Source: Mauremys mutica
Taxonomy: Eukaryota; Chordata; Testudines; Geoemydidae
Length of the DNA: 64,000 nucleotides
Assembly: GCF_020497125.1 (NCBI RefSeq)
Contig: NC_059075.1
Span: forward strand, 66,483,321 to 66,547,320
Reading direction: 5' to 3'
Position numbers and translations under genes: made by a program
Shown: positions 1 to 13,246 of the stretch, in pieces
Numbering within the stretch: position 1 is the first letter of the stretch
Layout: each line of letters starts with the position of its first letter
The notes under the pieces: generated by a model
What the model saw: only the letters and a program-made list of their open reading frames with translations
Databases searched by the model: none
Told to the model about the DNA's origin: nothing

Positions 1-23
1 AGGGTGAAAGGGATTAACTAGTT

Positions 24-362
24 CTGTGGTTCTTAACCTGGGGTGCATGCATCCCCTGGGGGTGCGAGATGCCCTTTCTGGGGGGGTGAGACATGCTAGA
101 TTTTTTTAGAAGGTAAATCATCGAAAACACAAATTAAGCACAGGCACATAAGTACAACTACTTTGTTTCATCAAACCTATGTATTTATTAACATTATACA
201 TTTTTAAATAATTACTGTAATATACAAACAAAAATATATCTAGGTTTAAAGAACTGACCTACTTTTGATAAGGAGTGCGAGAACATTTTTTGATAAGGGG
301 TGCGAGAACATATTTTGAGAACCAAAGGGGTGCAGGCTGCAGCAAAGGTTAAGAACCACTGG
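24..362. repeat. Short hAT-like element with terminal inverted repeats
   Basis: The left end reads CTGTGGTTCTTAACCT and the right end is its inverse (GGTTAAGAACCACTGG). The interior is A/T-rich and has the motif GGGGTGCGAGA-like near both ends. This is the usual layout of a non-autonomous hAT/Charlie-type element. I could not define a clean 8-bp target duplication, so the family call rests on the termini. Confidence 0.6.
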
Positions 363-2369
363 ACAGAAGCCCCAGGAATCTCCATTAAATTAATTTAGCA
401 GAGCTCCTGACTGATGCTAATTGGAGGGAAATTTTGATGGTGGCAGTGCTAATAGGTTGTGTGGTGTATAAACCCCACAGAAAAATGAGGCACTGGTGTG
501 TTGAAGGGTTATCTTTCCATGATGATGTTTGGCTTCCCCTTCCTCACTGGCAATACAGCATGCTCAGGAGCCACGCTTCTATTTGCTTCTCCACCTGCAC
601 AATAGCCTCCTACCTGAGAAAGGAATACAATCATGGAGCAGGAGTTATTGCTACTGGGAATGGTATTAATTCCTGTGTGGATATATACCTTGTCATTTGG
701 AATCTGCTGTGAGTCAGTGGCAGAGCTGTGAATAGAACCCACAAGTCCTAATTGTACACCATGCCAAATAAGATTAATTCAGATTTCAGGCAAAAGTACA
801 TCATGAACTAAAACCTCTCCCATCCCAACATTTTGGCTTTAGAAAATAAAAAAACAAGCTAACATTCCAGAAGCATATGTATTGTCATTCACCAGCACTC
901 TTTCTACCCTATTGTTTCAGTATTATGTAATTTATTTTTCTCTGCCACTAAGGTTTTCCTACAGATTCTCTCTATTATTTCTTTCCTTCGGTAACAGTGC
1001 CTGCTTTGGCCATGCTTTCATCAGATACATGCAGGAAATTAAATAATGCAACATGGCAGAGTTTCAAAGGTCCTTTTTCTTAAGGGGAAACGTGAAAGGG
1101 TACTAATGGTTTGAGGAACTGGGAAAAAAATAAGTCTTATGTAGACTGCTGCTATTTCATGTAACTGACAAAAAACAATAAGCTTGGAGCCCTAAGGAAA
1201 CAATGTGTGACTCCAGCAGGTTCAAAAATAGCCTGTGTGAGAATTTCTTCAGTTACAACACAATGGAAAAACAAACTATATATGTAAAAGGCAATATCTA
1301 ACTAATGGGAATGAATACCTGATCTGATGCAGACACAATGTAATGTGCAGTCCACTGCATGAATGCATGGTGTTATGAGTCACAGAGTCACTCAAGATCT
1401 TCCACTCATAAAATCATGCTCCCTACAGTCTGAGCTAAAGGAGAATCTATATTAGCTGCAGTATCATAGCCTTAGGGTTTATAGAATTTGAGGGCCAGTG
1501 GTATATAGTACACCAGCAAAATTATCACACAGTCGCTTAGCTGATGCTCTGAGTGCCCAGGATTCATAGGAGTTAAAATCACATAATCGTGCTAATTTTA
1601 AGACATCTGTGGTCACGAGGACTTCCTGGCTTTCATTTTCTAAATCCCAAGCCCCTGTTACATGAGTTAAAGAAGCATCCCCATTACAGGTAATAGCAGC
1701 CTCCAGTATCTGCCATGATCACACAGCGACACACCTGAACAGGCTTGATATTCCATCCAGTAGCTTCCAGTGGTTCCTGCCAAGATTTAGGGAGACTTCA
1801 TGTGGTGACTGTAGGCAGCGCAGGCTATTTCAGCAAATCAGGGAAATAAGGAAGAACCAGTGTCCAGAAGACTGAATAAAGTGTTCCCTTTGGATTCACT
1901 GCATCAGAGTCATGTCCCCTCTCTCCACCCTACATGGGCATTAGAACAGATTTTAGTAAAACAAATAGAAATAGAGGATAATCTGGGCTTGGAACAAAAG
2001 AACATTGTGTGTGTTTTCAGGAAGTTTCCCATACAACTCTTGATGAATCCCAATCATGCTTAATTTCTGAGAAGAGACCCCATCATAGCCCAAAGTGGCA
2101 TGGCTGAAGATTAATTGAAATGTAGCAGTAGAAAATGGATGCCTATCACAAGACTTGGATCCCAATGATATGCTTAAGTTTGTTATAATTAAATAAATGT
2201 AAGACCTCTAGCAGGATCTATTCAATAATGTTTCTATAAAGATACACATTTGCTTTAATTTTAAAAAAGTTTTACATACAATAGTATAATTTAGAATTTC
2301 TATGATGTCCTCCATCTGAGAATATCATTGTGTTTAAGGCAAGCTAATGAAATAAGCTTTAAAACACTC
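363..2369. other. Intergenic, nothing recognised
   Basis: A/T-rich DNA without a convincing coding frame, splice-flanked exon or recognisable repeat. The short open frames here have no domain signature. Confidence 0.5.
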
Positions 2370-2530
2370 CTGGGAGGCGACAGATCATATTGTTATCCCC
2401 TTTTTTACAGACAAGATAACCTCTTTGGGACTCAGTTAAGTGTCGCTCACAAAGTCACACAAGAAATCTGTGGCAGAGCTGAAATAAAACTCAGGACTCC
2501 TGAGTTCCAGTATTGTCCTTTTCCCCTTCC
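2370..2530 (+). repeat. MIR-like ancient SINE fragment
   Basis: The order of motifs (TTACAGACAAGATAAC, then an AAGTCACAC-like block, then GTGGCAGAGCTGA, then CAGGACTCCTGAGTTCC) is that of the MIR/CORE-SINE body. The copy is diverged. Identification is from memory of the family. Confidence 0.55.
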
Positions 2531-5088
2531 TTCAAATGAGGTAATAAAAAAAATTCTTCCAGAAAGAGAAATTTCATCAAAAGAAAATGTAGCATGAGGA
2601 GAAGGTGCCACTGGTAATATGTCAACTACCTGAACATCAGGGCAAGATCTAAAGGGATTTGTTTATAAATTGTTAGAAATGCCATATTGTATGTGATCAT
2701 AACATTCACTATGTGAACTTCAATGCAAGATTTACATACTGTGCAGCTGTCATCATATCAACACAAAGCAATAGGTTTAGATGATACTCTGAGTCCAGAG
2801 TTCTGAATCATTTTGTCCTACCACCTGAACAAAGAAAATATGTATACAGATGATTTGCACAAGGAAAATAAGGCAAACTGGCCAAACTCACTGCAAGGTT
2901 GGGCAAATCCACTCCATAAATCCACAGTGTTAACTGGACATGAGGTGAAGAACTAGCTCTTTCCTCAGCTTCTTGTCAGTGACTTTCTCCCCCTCATCCA
3001 GCAAAAGGCTTCAGTCTTTTGCTGTGCTAATTAGGATCTGTGAGAATACCAATGCCAATTAGTTAAAACTCCTGCTGGTTAGGAGATCTGAAGTTCTGCT
3101 TCGCTAATAACAATGACCAAAATAAGCGCTTGAAGGTTACTGTAAATGTCATGCTGTGTATTGTATTTCCAGAGGTGACTTGACGCAAAGGCTGCATGTC
3201 CAAAGACAGACACTGCAGCTCCTCAGTGTGTGACATTAATGAGTCCTACCTGATTATAGATCCTCCACCAAAGAGACAGCTGCAACATTTTTTAAAACTT
3301 TCTATAACTTTTTATTACCTATTTTTGAAAACATAGTACAATTTGTCCACTGCCTTGACAATATGATGACATATGCCCTCTGCTGGGAATACTACAGACA
3401 ATAATATTCCACAAATAGGAGACACATTTATTACCAGTTTACTCCAGCTCTCACGTGGCTACACTATAAAGTATGAAAGATCAGGTGCCCCTCATAATGC
3501 AGGGAAATAACACAAAAAGCCTTGAAGAATAGATGAAATGGTCTAACTATAACATTTTTACACATTTATTCAACACAGCATAGTCCAGCATCAGGATTTT
3601 AACAATGTCAATATAGCCTAGGTTTTCCCAAATATTGTTAAAAAGCTATGAATTTAATGCAGTGTTTTAGCCCCATGGGTGACCTGCCTACAATACCAGT
3701 TAGTTGCTCACTTCTGATCAAGAGTTTGTTCTTGCACCACTGAAATCAGTGGAAGTTTTGCCATTGTCCTCAATGGGAGCAGGATCAAGTCTATAGAGAG
3801 TATATGCTGGTGTGAAGGTTTTACTGGCATGAGATTGAGATGAGTGCATTACTTATGGGCAGTGAGGCCATGAGTGAATTATAGAGGTCATCCCAAATGA
3901 GTGGCGATAAAACCTTTATACCACCCACACAAACTGTGTTTGTCACACAAGTTACAGAAAAAATATTTACAAATGTTTTAAAGAGTTTCAAAAATATGTA
4001 TTGTGATTATTTTTCAGATCCCTCTTCCTGTAAAGCCACATGCCTTAGTTACCATGACTCCAATTGTGCAGGGCTCAGAGGGAGTAATAAAAACCTCTAC
4101 AAATTACCTAAAATAGCATTTCTATACATAAAAGTGTCACAGTTTTAAAGTCTATTATCAGAGAACTTCCATGTAGATGCTGGGAATCTCCTCTTCCCAA
4201 CTGAATAAAGCTCAAATTTCTAGCACTAATGGACTAGGAGAATCAGACTTCAAATCTCAGACATTTATATACAGAAAATATGTCACTGGCACATCACTGA
4301 AACTTGCACATCTAGGGCCTCTGGTCAGTGTAATCTAGAGGCAACATTCCTTATGTTGGGGAAGAAAAAGAAACATTTCTTTGATAGGTTGATTTTTTAA
4401 AATGATAGCTTTTTGAAGTTGTTCAGGGGATTGGAATGTAAGAATTCCTGGGGAGATGGATTAATTGGTAGAGGTCAGGTCAAAAGTGTCTGAATAGTTC
4501 ATGTATATGCTTGTATGACACCCCCTACCCCCCACATATATGTAAAGGGTCAAATTCTCCTCACTTACTTCCATGCTACTTTACACCTCAGGAATTAATA
4601 GGGATGCATAGATGTAAATGGGGTAAGAATTTGGCCTATGGTTCTTAGTCCCTTACCATAAAATGTCATCACACTATCCTGAATGTGTGATGCATGAGTT
4701 TGTCCCATCAGACAATCATATGCATCAAAACATGCAATATAATATGGTGGTGGCAGTGACCCTGGTGTAAAAATTAAGAAAGTTATCTTCATTTTAAAAC
4801 TGATTAATATATGTCCTTTCATAAAACCTGCACAACAGTATACATGAGAATAAAAAATAGTGCAATTTCTCCTGCTGCAAATAAGAATGCAAAGAATGCA
4901 AATAAAGTAATCTGTCATTTTAAAACCTTCATTCTTATTGTCTGTTGCCTTTATTTTGACATCCAGCCTAGGTCAAAAATAATGACCACAGTGAACATAC
5001 TTGACAGACATTCCATCAGGACATGATATATGCTCCTCAAGGGCCTTTGATTTCCTCTAATTTGCTTGGTCTGTCCCCCATTTTATTC
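2531..5088. other. Intergenic, nothing recognised apart from one small inverted repeat
   Basis: No gene-like signal. About 3711-3790 resembles the small amniote inverted-repeat element with the motif GCCATTGWCYTCAATGGGAGCAGGATC. The rest is unclassified A/T-rich sequence. Confidence 0.45.
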
Positions 5089-6316
5089 TGTGAGGGCTAA
5101 ATCCTGATAGGTGTTAAAATACCTGCTACTCCCATTGGACCTTGTGATGTTGCACTCCATATGTTTATGGAAATATGCTTATGAGTGTAAATATAATGTA
5201 ACTGGAGTATGCTTTATGCAAAAGGTCTCTTGTAAGGTATCATTACAAAGCTTATAATCCACTGAGTGTGTTCATTCTATTTGTATGAATGTATCATTCT
5301 TGTATCTGAAGCTAGAAATATGAAGTATTACGATGAAGACCTATTGTAACTATGCAAAGTGTGGGCCATTAATGGTGGCTTGGAATCTTGATGACTCTCA
5401 TTAACTAGGATAATTGGTTGTGAATGGCTCTGTTTACTCGCAAACCTTCCTGGGTACATGCAGACCAGCCCTGAAAAAATGGAGAATGAGGTCTTACAGT
5501 GACATGTGATCATGTCACCAGGTACTGGAATCCATTTTAAACCTGGTGCTTTTCTATTTAGAAGGAGTGGTGGAGACCCAGAGAGACAAAAGATTCTCAC
5601 CTTGTGCCAAAGCTATAAAAAGGGGGTGGAACAGAACAAAGGGGGTTGCCAGTCATGAGAAATCCCCTAGTTACCACCTGAGCTGGAACTAACAGAAACT
5701 GTACCAGGGGAAAGGATTGGGCCCAGACTAGGAAGGAGTCTAGTCTGTGAAAGAAGGTTATTGGAACATCTCTGAGGGTGAGATTTACCTGTATTCAGTT
5801 TCTTAATGCATTAGGCTTAGACTTGCGTATTTTGTTTTATTTTGCTTGGTAACTTACTTTGTTCTGTCTGTTATTATTTGAAACCACTTGAATCCTACTT
5901 TTTATACTTAATAAAACCACTTTTGTTTATTAACAAACCCAGAGTAAGTGATTAATACCTGGGGGAACAAACAGCTGTGCATATCTGTCTCTCAGTATTA
6001 TAGAGGGTGGACAATTCATGAGTTTACCCTGTATAAGCTTTATACAGAGTAAAACAGATTTATTTGGGGTTTGGATCCCATTGGGAACTGGGTGCCTGGG
6101 TGATGGAGATAGGTAACCTGCTGAGTGGTTTTCTGTTAAAGCCTACAGCTTTGGGGGTGTGGTTCAGACCTGGGTCTGCATTGCAGCAGGCTAGTGTGTC
6201 TGGCTCAACAAAGCAGGGTTCTGGAGTCCCAAGTTGGCAAAGAAAACGGGCTCAGAGGTAATTTCAGCACATCAGGTGACAGTCCCCAGGGGGTCTCTGT
6301 GACTGAAACCGTCACA
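5089..6316 (+). mobile_element. Probable solo LTR of an endogenous retrovirus or Gypsy-like element
   Basis: The segment starts TGTGAGGGC and ends CCGTCACA, the TG...CA outline of an LTR. It has a TATA box (CTATAAAAAGG, 5613-5623) followed about 290 bp later by a polyadenylation signal (AATAAA, 5910-5915). That order is expected of U3, R and U5 on the + strand. No internal gag/pol sequence adjoins it, so it is a solo LTR. I did not find a clear target-site duplication, so the exact ends are uncertain. I recall near-identical sequence as abundant in turtle genomes. It lies about 9.5 kb upstream of MAP3K9 exon 1 in the same orientation. Confidence 0.65.
5613..5623 (+). promoter_or_regulatory. 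TATA box of the solo LTR
   Basis: CTATAAAAAGG within the LTR, followed by an AATAAA signal at 5910-5915. It is a candidate LTR promoter; activity is unknown. Confidence 0.5.
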
Positions 6317-6548
6317 GACCTAATCCTCATTTCTGGAGGACAGATCCTCAGCAGGTGAAAATTATTATAGCTCAGAAGATCTGTCCCTGGGAATTTTGCC
6401 ATTGACTGAAATGGGAACAGGACTGGATTCAGTTAGAGTTGAGGGCGCTCAGCACTTTGCAAGATTGAGCCACATCTAAGCAGGCTAAGCCCAGGTGTCA
6501 TACTTGTTTCAGAGCTTATAAAAGCTTTAACAATACAGGTCACTGTTT

Positions 6549-7870
6549 ACTCCAGTATATATGGGGGAATTCTGTGCCAAAAATAAAAAAATCTGTGCAC
6601 AATATTTTAAAATTCTGCAAAATTCTGCATATTTTATTTGTCAGAATAACACAATATAATCACACCAGTTTCAATTATTTTTGGTCATTTATTTCAAAAT
6701 AAATGAATTAAACAAACTAAAATTTCAGCAAGTATGTCTGTAACAATACAGATAAAAAAGATTCAGGAAATGTTTTTTGACAAATAGATTCCTTACTAGG
6801 CATATTAATACAGAACTCTTCATAATAATTCATTTAAACTACAATACAGAACCGTATTTCCCACACCCCTCAGAAACAGTGCAAAGGCTTGGGGGAGTCA
6901 GGGGTAACTGAGTAGCTGAGGGACAGGGAGGTAAATTGTTGGGAAGGAGCCTGGGTGTGAACCTGGAAGGTTGTTGGGTATGGGTGGGAAAAGTATGGAA
7001 CAGGTTTTTTGGGGGGTGGGGAGGAATTGTTAGGGAGCTTCCCCCTTGCAGACCCTGGCTAGCCCTATCCTCCCCCATTCGGTCAAGCACATCTGCCCCT
7101 GCCCCCATGTATTCCTGCACCCCCATGTGTCCCTGTCCCCTCTGTCCACGTCCCTCCACCCCCACTCAGACACCCACTCCCTCCATCCCATGTGGCTCAA
7201 CACCCCTCCCTCCCTGTCCCCATGTGGCTCTGTCCCCCCATCCACCCTCTCCCCTGTCCATATGTAGGTCCGCACCCCCTCCCTCATCAGGGGCAGCTCT
7301 AGGAATTTGGCCGCCCCAAGCAGGGCGGCATGCCGCAGGAGGCGCGCTGCCGGTCCCGTGGCTCCAGGGGACCTCTTGCAGACGTGCCTGCGGAGGGTGC
7401 GCTGGGAGGGTGGCAGGCGGCTCCGGCGGACCTTCCGCAGTCATGCCTGCGGGAGGTCCGTTGGTCCCGCGGCTCCGGTTGACCTCCCGCAGGCATGACT
7501 GCGGAAGGTCTGCCGGAGCCGCCTGCCGCACTGCCGGCAAAATGCCGCCCCAAGCACGCGCTTGGCGCGCTGGGGTCTGGAGCCGGCCCTGTCCCTCATC
7601 ACCACGTGGCCCTGCGCCTCCATCATCATTCAGCCCCTACCCCAGTTTTTCCTCCCCTGCTAGCCCTTCTGAGCCCCTGTCTGACCACCCCCCATACCCC
7701 AGCAGCCCCACACTGTTTGTCTCCCCATAGCTACTGTTTCCTGACCTGGCCTGACAAGCACTGAAAAGAAGCAGGCTCTTTCTCTTCCCTCTCTGGCAGG
7801 GAGCTGCTTCTGTGTTCTATTGCCACAGCACCGTCTGGTGGGCAAAAGGCGGAATCGCAGAAGTTATTCT
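6549..7870. repeat. Partial copy of the ACTCC..GGGGGAATTCTGTGCC element family
   Basis: The first about 290 bp (GGGGGAATTCTGTGCC, then ATTCTGCA repeats, then AACACAATATAATCACACC) match the left part of the element at 38995-41400, and its terminus matches 21551-22298. A G/C-rich interior with C-rich strings follows. It is interrupted by the hAT element at 7288-7591 and fades into the CR1 fragment. No right terminus was found. Confidence 0.45.
7288..7591. mobile_element. Non-autonomous hAT element (CAGGGGC family), copy 1
   Basis: Bounded by an exact 8-bp target-site duplication, TCCCTCAT at 7280-7287 and 7592-7599. Ends are CAGGGGCAGCTCTAG and GGAGCCGGCCCTG. The G/C-rich body has blocks shared with copies at 13396-13654 and 25607-25866 (GCCCCAAGCACGCGCTTGG near the right end). 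No coding capacity. Confidence 0.85.
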
Positions 7871-7884
7871 CTGCTGTGAGCTGC

Positions 7885-9360
7885 TGCTGTTCTTGCAATG
7901 GTCCATCTAGCTCAATATCCTGTCTTCCGACAGTGGCCAATGCCAGATGCTTCAAAGGGAATAAACAGAACAGGGGCAATTATCAAGTGATCCATCTCCT
8001 GTCATCCAGCCCCAGCATCTGGCAATCAGAAGCTTAGGGACATCCAGAGCATGGGTTGCAGCCCTGACATCTTGGCTAATAGCCATTGATGGATCTGTCC
8101 TCCATGAACTTATCTAATTCTTTTTTGAACCCAATTATAGACCTCTATCATACCCCCCTCCGTCATCTCTTTTCCAAGCTGAACAGTCCCAGTATTTTTA
8201 ATATCTCCTCACATGGAAGCTGTTCCATACCCTTAATCATTTCTGTTGCCCTTTTCTGTACCTTTTCCATTTATAATATATCTTTTTTGAGATGAGGTGA
8301 CCAGAACTGCACACACTATTCAAGGTGTGGGAGTACAGTACCATTGATTTATATAGTGGAGTTGTGATATTCACTGTCTTATCTATCTCTTTCTTAATGG
8401 TTTCTAACATTGTGAGCTTTTTTTGATACTGCTCCAAATTGAGCGGATGTTTTCAGTGAACTTATCCACAACACCACCAAGATCTCTTTCTTGAGTGGTA
8501 ACAGCTAATTTAGACACCATCATTTTGTAGGTATAACTGGGATGTTTTCCAATATGCATTACTTTGCATTTATCAGCATTACATTTCATCTGCCATGTTG
8601 TTGTCCAGTCACTCAGTTTTGTGAGATCCCTTTGTAACACTTCACAGTCTGCTTTGGACTTAACTATCTTGAATAATTTTGTATCATCTGCAAACTTTGC
8701 CACCTCACTGTGTACCCCTTTCTCCTCATCATTTATGAATATGTTGAACAGCACTGCTCCCTGTATTGACCCCTGGGGGACACAACTATTTACCTCTCCC
8801 TTCTGAAAACTGACAATTTATTCCTGATCCTAGAGAGTACCTTCCCTCTTATCCCATCACTGCTTACTTTGCTTAAAAGTCTTTAGTGAGGGACCTTGTC
8901 AAAGGCTTTCTGAAAGTCCAAGTACACTATATGCACTGGATCACCCTTGTCCACATGCTTGTTGACATCCTCAAAGAATTCTAGTAGATTGGTTTGGCAT
9001 GATTTTCCTTAACAAAAGCTGCGTTGACACTTCCCCAACAAATCATGTTAATCTATGTATCTGATAATTCTGTTCTTTACCATAGTTTCAACCAAATTGC
9101 CTGGTACTGATGTTAAGCTTACTGGCCTGTACTTGCCAGGATAGCCTCTGGAGTTTTTTAAGAACATTAGCTATCATCCAGACATCTGGTATAGAAGCTG
9201 ATTTCAGTGATAGGTTACATACCATACTTAGTAGTTCTGCAATTTCATATTTGAGTTCCTTCAAAGAACTCTTAGGTGAATACCATCTGGTCCTGGTGAC
9301 TTATTCCTGATTAATTTATCAATTTGTTCCAAAACCTCCTCTATTGACACCTCAGTCTGG
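7885..9360 (-). mobile_element. CR1 LINE fragment: reverse transcriptase C-terminal part and 3' UTR
   Basis: On the - strand, 8404-8754 encodes a CR1-type reverse transcriptase tail with LLFNIFIND-like, KFADDTKLF (catalytic DD in FADD) and CNADKCKVMHIGK motifs. Sequence on the right (8800-9360) is the preceding RT region with frameshifts. Sequence on the left (7885-8400) is 3' untranslated CR1 containing a CAGTGGCCAATGCCAG block. It is a 5'-truncated, inactive copy. Confidence 0.85.
8404..8754 (-). pseudogene. CR1 reverse transcriptase remnant
   Basis: The longest open stretch of the CR1 copy is 116 codons. It contains the FADDTKLF active-site block and the WQMKCNADKCKVMHIGK region seen in CR1 and other jockey-clade reverse transcriptases. 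The frame is lost upstream and no endonuclease domain is attached. It is a dead fragment. Confidence 0.85.
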
Positions 9361-9375
9361 GACAGTTCCTCGGAT

Positions 9376-9870
9376 CAGTGGTTTTCAAACTCTTTTTCTG
9401 GGGACCCAGGTGAAGAAAACTGTTGATGCCCGCAACCCATCGGAGCTGGGGAAGAAGGGTTTCGGGTGGGGAGGGGGTCAGAGCTCTGGGCTGGTGGTGC
9501 AGGCTCTGGGGTAGGGCCAGGGATGAGGGGTTTGGGGTGCAGAAGGGACTCCAGGTTTGGAGGGGTTCAGGGCTGGGGCAGGGGGTTGGGAGGGAGGTCA
9601 GGACTCTGGGTGCAGGCTCTGGGGTGGAGCCAGAGATGAGGGGTTTATGGTGCAGGAGGGACTTTGGGTTTGGGGGCAGGGGGGGCTCAGAGCTAGGGAA
9701 AGGGTTTGGGGCCTGGGGTGCAGAGGCAGGCTTCCTGCCTGTCCTGGCATCACAGACCACACTGCGCCTGAAGCGGCCAGCAGCAGGTCTGGCTTCTAGG
9801 CGGAGGTGCACAAGCAGCTGCACCTGGCTCTTGCCTGCAGGCACCACCCCGCTCCCATTGGCCAGGAACC
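9376..9870. repeat. hAT-like element with an internal 112-bp tandem repeat
   Basis: Begins CAGTGGTTTTCAAACTC, a typical hAT/Charlie terminus. The G-rich interior repeats with a period of 112 bp: GTGCAGGCTCTGGGG occurs at 9498 and 9610, and a shorter third unit follows. The right boundary is approximate. Confidence 0.5.
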
Positions 9871-12464
9871 CACTGGCTAGTCTGAGTTTTACTCTGACTG
9901 AAATATTAGTTCAAAGAACTTTTTACTTTATTTACCTAATTACCAAGAAAACATCTCTTTTTTAAACCTGCAGTTGAAAGTCTGTTACAGTATCATGCAA
10001 TTCCACAAGGTGGCAGAGTTGTCTATTGTTTTTCAGACTACTGCAGTTAGATATAGTAAATGACTAAGTAAACCTGGGTCATCTGTATCATACCTCTGAA
10101 TCTTCAAACTTTCCAATGTGCAACATTAGCAGTCAAAATATGAGAAGAATGACAGAAGGGTGGACGATCTGTTCTTAGTTTGTCACATAATTTACTGATG
10201 ATTTACTGATTTTTTTAAATTACAAAACCTGCTTTGTAGGATGTTCTCTTATTGTATGACTTTTTTTATTGTATGATTTAAGCAAGCCAATTTTTTTTCC
10301 AAAAAGAAAACTGGAAAAATGGTATTTTACAGTTGTATACAATACTTCCCCAAGGAACATCAGCAGGACTGGGTGGCTGGCCCTTTAGAGCCCCAGCTAA
10401 TGCGTGTGTCATTAAAAATCTAGGTTCTATTTCTAACTCTGATTGAAGGAACCTCTCCTTAACTTATTTCTAAAGTCTAAGGTCTGAGAGGTCCTGGTCA
10501 GTTTCATTACTACAGGGTGAACTGTGTCTTAGACTCTTTTATTCCTCTTGAGTGCTCCCCATCGGTGACATGCCTGGCTTCCTGGATCTTGCTCTGGGTA
10601 GAACCACATAGTTCAACCACTCTTAGATTGAATCTCGTGGCAGTAGCCCCTAATTCCCAACTGTCTTAATGACACGGTCATGACTTGGTTTTGACCTGTA
10701 ATAGTTTCCCTTAGGAGCCTGTGTCTGTATAAAGTTTGCAGTGACACAGAAAGTGTCTTCAAAACAAAGCATTATTTATTCATTCCTGATAGGTACTAAG
10801 CACTTAGTGCTTTTACCTAAACAGACATTTTACCAATGCTCTAAAAGGCTTACATGCATGGGCCTTACTTACACAAACTTTCCTTGCCAGCTTTTGTAAA
10901 TTTTCCTAATTCCATCTCTAGTAGGGAAAAGCAGCCTGTCCTGCTGCAGCAGGCTCCCTGTCTCTGTGTGTCTCAGTCCATCTCTCAGATTTCAGTGACA
11001 CACTCTGGGTAGCCCTTAGTTACTCATTCAACCAACCTCTCCTTTCCTCCCCCCTAGGATTTAGGATCCCCTTTGATCCTAGGCTCAGCCTTGGGAAGAG
11101 CAAGCCATTCTAGCATAGATGGAGCCAGACAAAGGGGTATTCCTTAACTGATAGGTCCACCTATGGCTTCCTCAAGGATTCTTATCTTTGCCACTGTTTT
11201 TTCCCCTGTCAGTTTTCCCCTTTACAGTCATCTTTGATTCAATTCTCAGCACTCTGGTAGGTTAATATCAAATAGATAAACTGAGGGGCATATGACATTT
11301 ATAAAAAAATGTTACACATCACTCTCTCATTTTCCAAGGTCAGTAATAAGAGCTCTGAAGATTGTGGAAAAGCAGTGCAAAATTTTTGGTCAGCTATGGT
11401 TCTTTTTGAAATAGTTATAACGAAGCTCTAACTGGTTGTTTTTCCTAAAGAATACCCTAGAAAATTTAAGCACTTCCCAACCTACAATAAACATGTTGAA
11501 ATAATTCTCTATCACAAAACACCGTTAAAATAGAAATCCTGGTGCATCTGAACTGTAGTGATACTGCCCGGATGTTATAATGATAATGTAAAAGAGAAAC
11601 AAGGCTCTCTGGTTGACTCATCCATTAGCAGGTGGTAGGGTACATAAAGCTGTTGGGTCTGCTGACTCACCATGCCAAAGTGACTCCACTTTGGATGGAA
11701 GGGAAGCAGGGAGCAGTCCTTTAGAGAGGAGGTCATTGAAAGAAACCCTGGTTCGAGGGAAGGCAAATCTTACATTATATTAATGTTTTTGAGTTAGGTA
11801 TAAAGTCAAACCCAAGGGAGGTAAATTTGGATCCTAACTCAGGATCTATGCACTCTCTTGAGAATGAAGTAAGGGATTAATTTAATCAGCCTTTACCACT
11901 GCCTTCAATATAGCCACTGAGTGGGAGTAAAAAGGGCACAAGGAATTATATGATTTTTCCTTCTGTTTAAGCAAAGGACATTGGCTGGTGTTCCTTTATC
12001 AGCAACAGACACACAATCAGAAAGTTTCTAAGACAATTGGATTTCGCATGAGAGTTGGGAACTGCATTAGATACTAAGATCATGGTATCTTTAGAAATAT
12101 CTTGGACAGATGGATATGGGCATTTTGGAGAGCCAGTCAGAAATAGTTGGCTTTGGGCAAGTAGAAGGAAGCAAGTTTAGAAAACATTTATTGATAGGAA
12201 CAAGATCCCCCAGGGAGAGAGATTGGGAAACAGTCAGAGAAGAAACGTTATGAGGCAGCTCGGTAAAGTGAGCAAGAGCACAACAAGATATAACAACATT
12301 AAGCTGAAAGAAAAAGGGATGGAACAAGAGAAGAAACAACCAGGGAGAAAACAAGAGCCAAGGGGGGAAACAAAACAAAACAAAAAACCACAGATGGAGA
12401 AGTGCCCTTGAAAAGTCAAGTGAGCTCCTGCTTATCCTATGGTAGCACTGAGGTTGTATGAAGG
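9871..12464. other. Intergenic, nothing recognised
   Basis: No coding exon or repeat family that I can name. The stretch at about 10740-11300 has LTR-like features (pyrimidine-rich blocks, TTATTTATT on the + strand) but no defined ends. Confidence 0.4.
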
Positions 12465-13246
12465 GTTTAAATTAGGATTGTCGTTTAACTGCAGTTAACT
12501 TGTATTATTAACTCAAAAAACTCAATCGTGATCAATCAGTTTTAATCACTCTGTTAAACAATAGGACTATACTGAAATTTAATAAATATTTTGAATGTTT
12601 TTCTACATTTTCAATATATGATTTCATTACAAGGTAGTACAAAGTGTACACTGCTCACTTTACATTTTTATTACAAATATTTGCACTGTGAAAACAACAA
12701 AAGATAGTATTTTTCAATTTACCTCATACAAGTACTGTACTGCAATCTCTCTATTGTGAAAGTGCAACTTATAAATGTAGATTTTTGTTTGTTACATAAC
12801 TACACTCAAAAACAAAACAAAGTCCACTCAGTCCTACTTCTTGTTCAGCCAATCACTAAGACAAACACGTTTGTTTACATTTACGGGAGATAATGCTGCC
12901 CACTTCTTATTTACAATGTCACCTGAAAGTGAGAACAGGTGTTTGCATGGCACTTTTGTAGCAGACATTGCAAGATATTTACATGCCAGATATGCTAAAC
13001 ATTCGTATGCCCCTTCATGCTTTGGTCACCATTCCAGAAGACATGCTTCCATGCTGATGATGCTCATTAAAAAAAATGTGTTAATTAAATATGGGACTTC
13101 TTGGGAAGGAACTCTATGTCTCCAGCTCTGTTTTACCTGCATTCTGCCATATATTACATGTTAGAGCAGTCTCGGACGATGACTCAGCATGTTCATTTTA
13201 ATAACACTTTCACTGCAGTTTGACAAAATGCAAAGAAGGTACCAAT

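Noticed and set aside
6936..7730. 264-codon open frame on the + strand
   Set aside because: It runs through C-rich repeat sequence and the whole hAT element at 7288-7591. It is Pro/Ser-rich with no domain, and three other frames are open over the same stretch.
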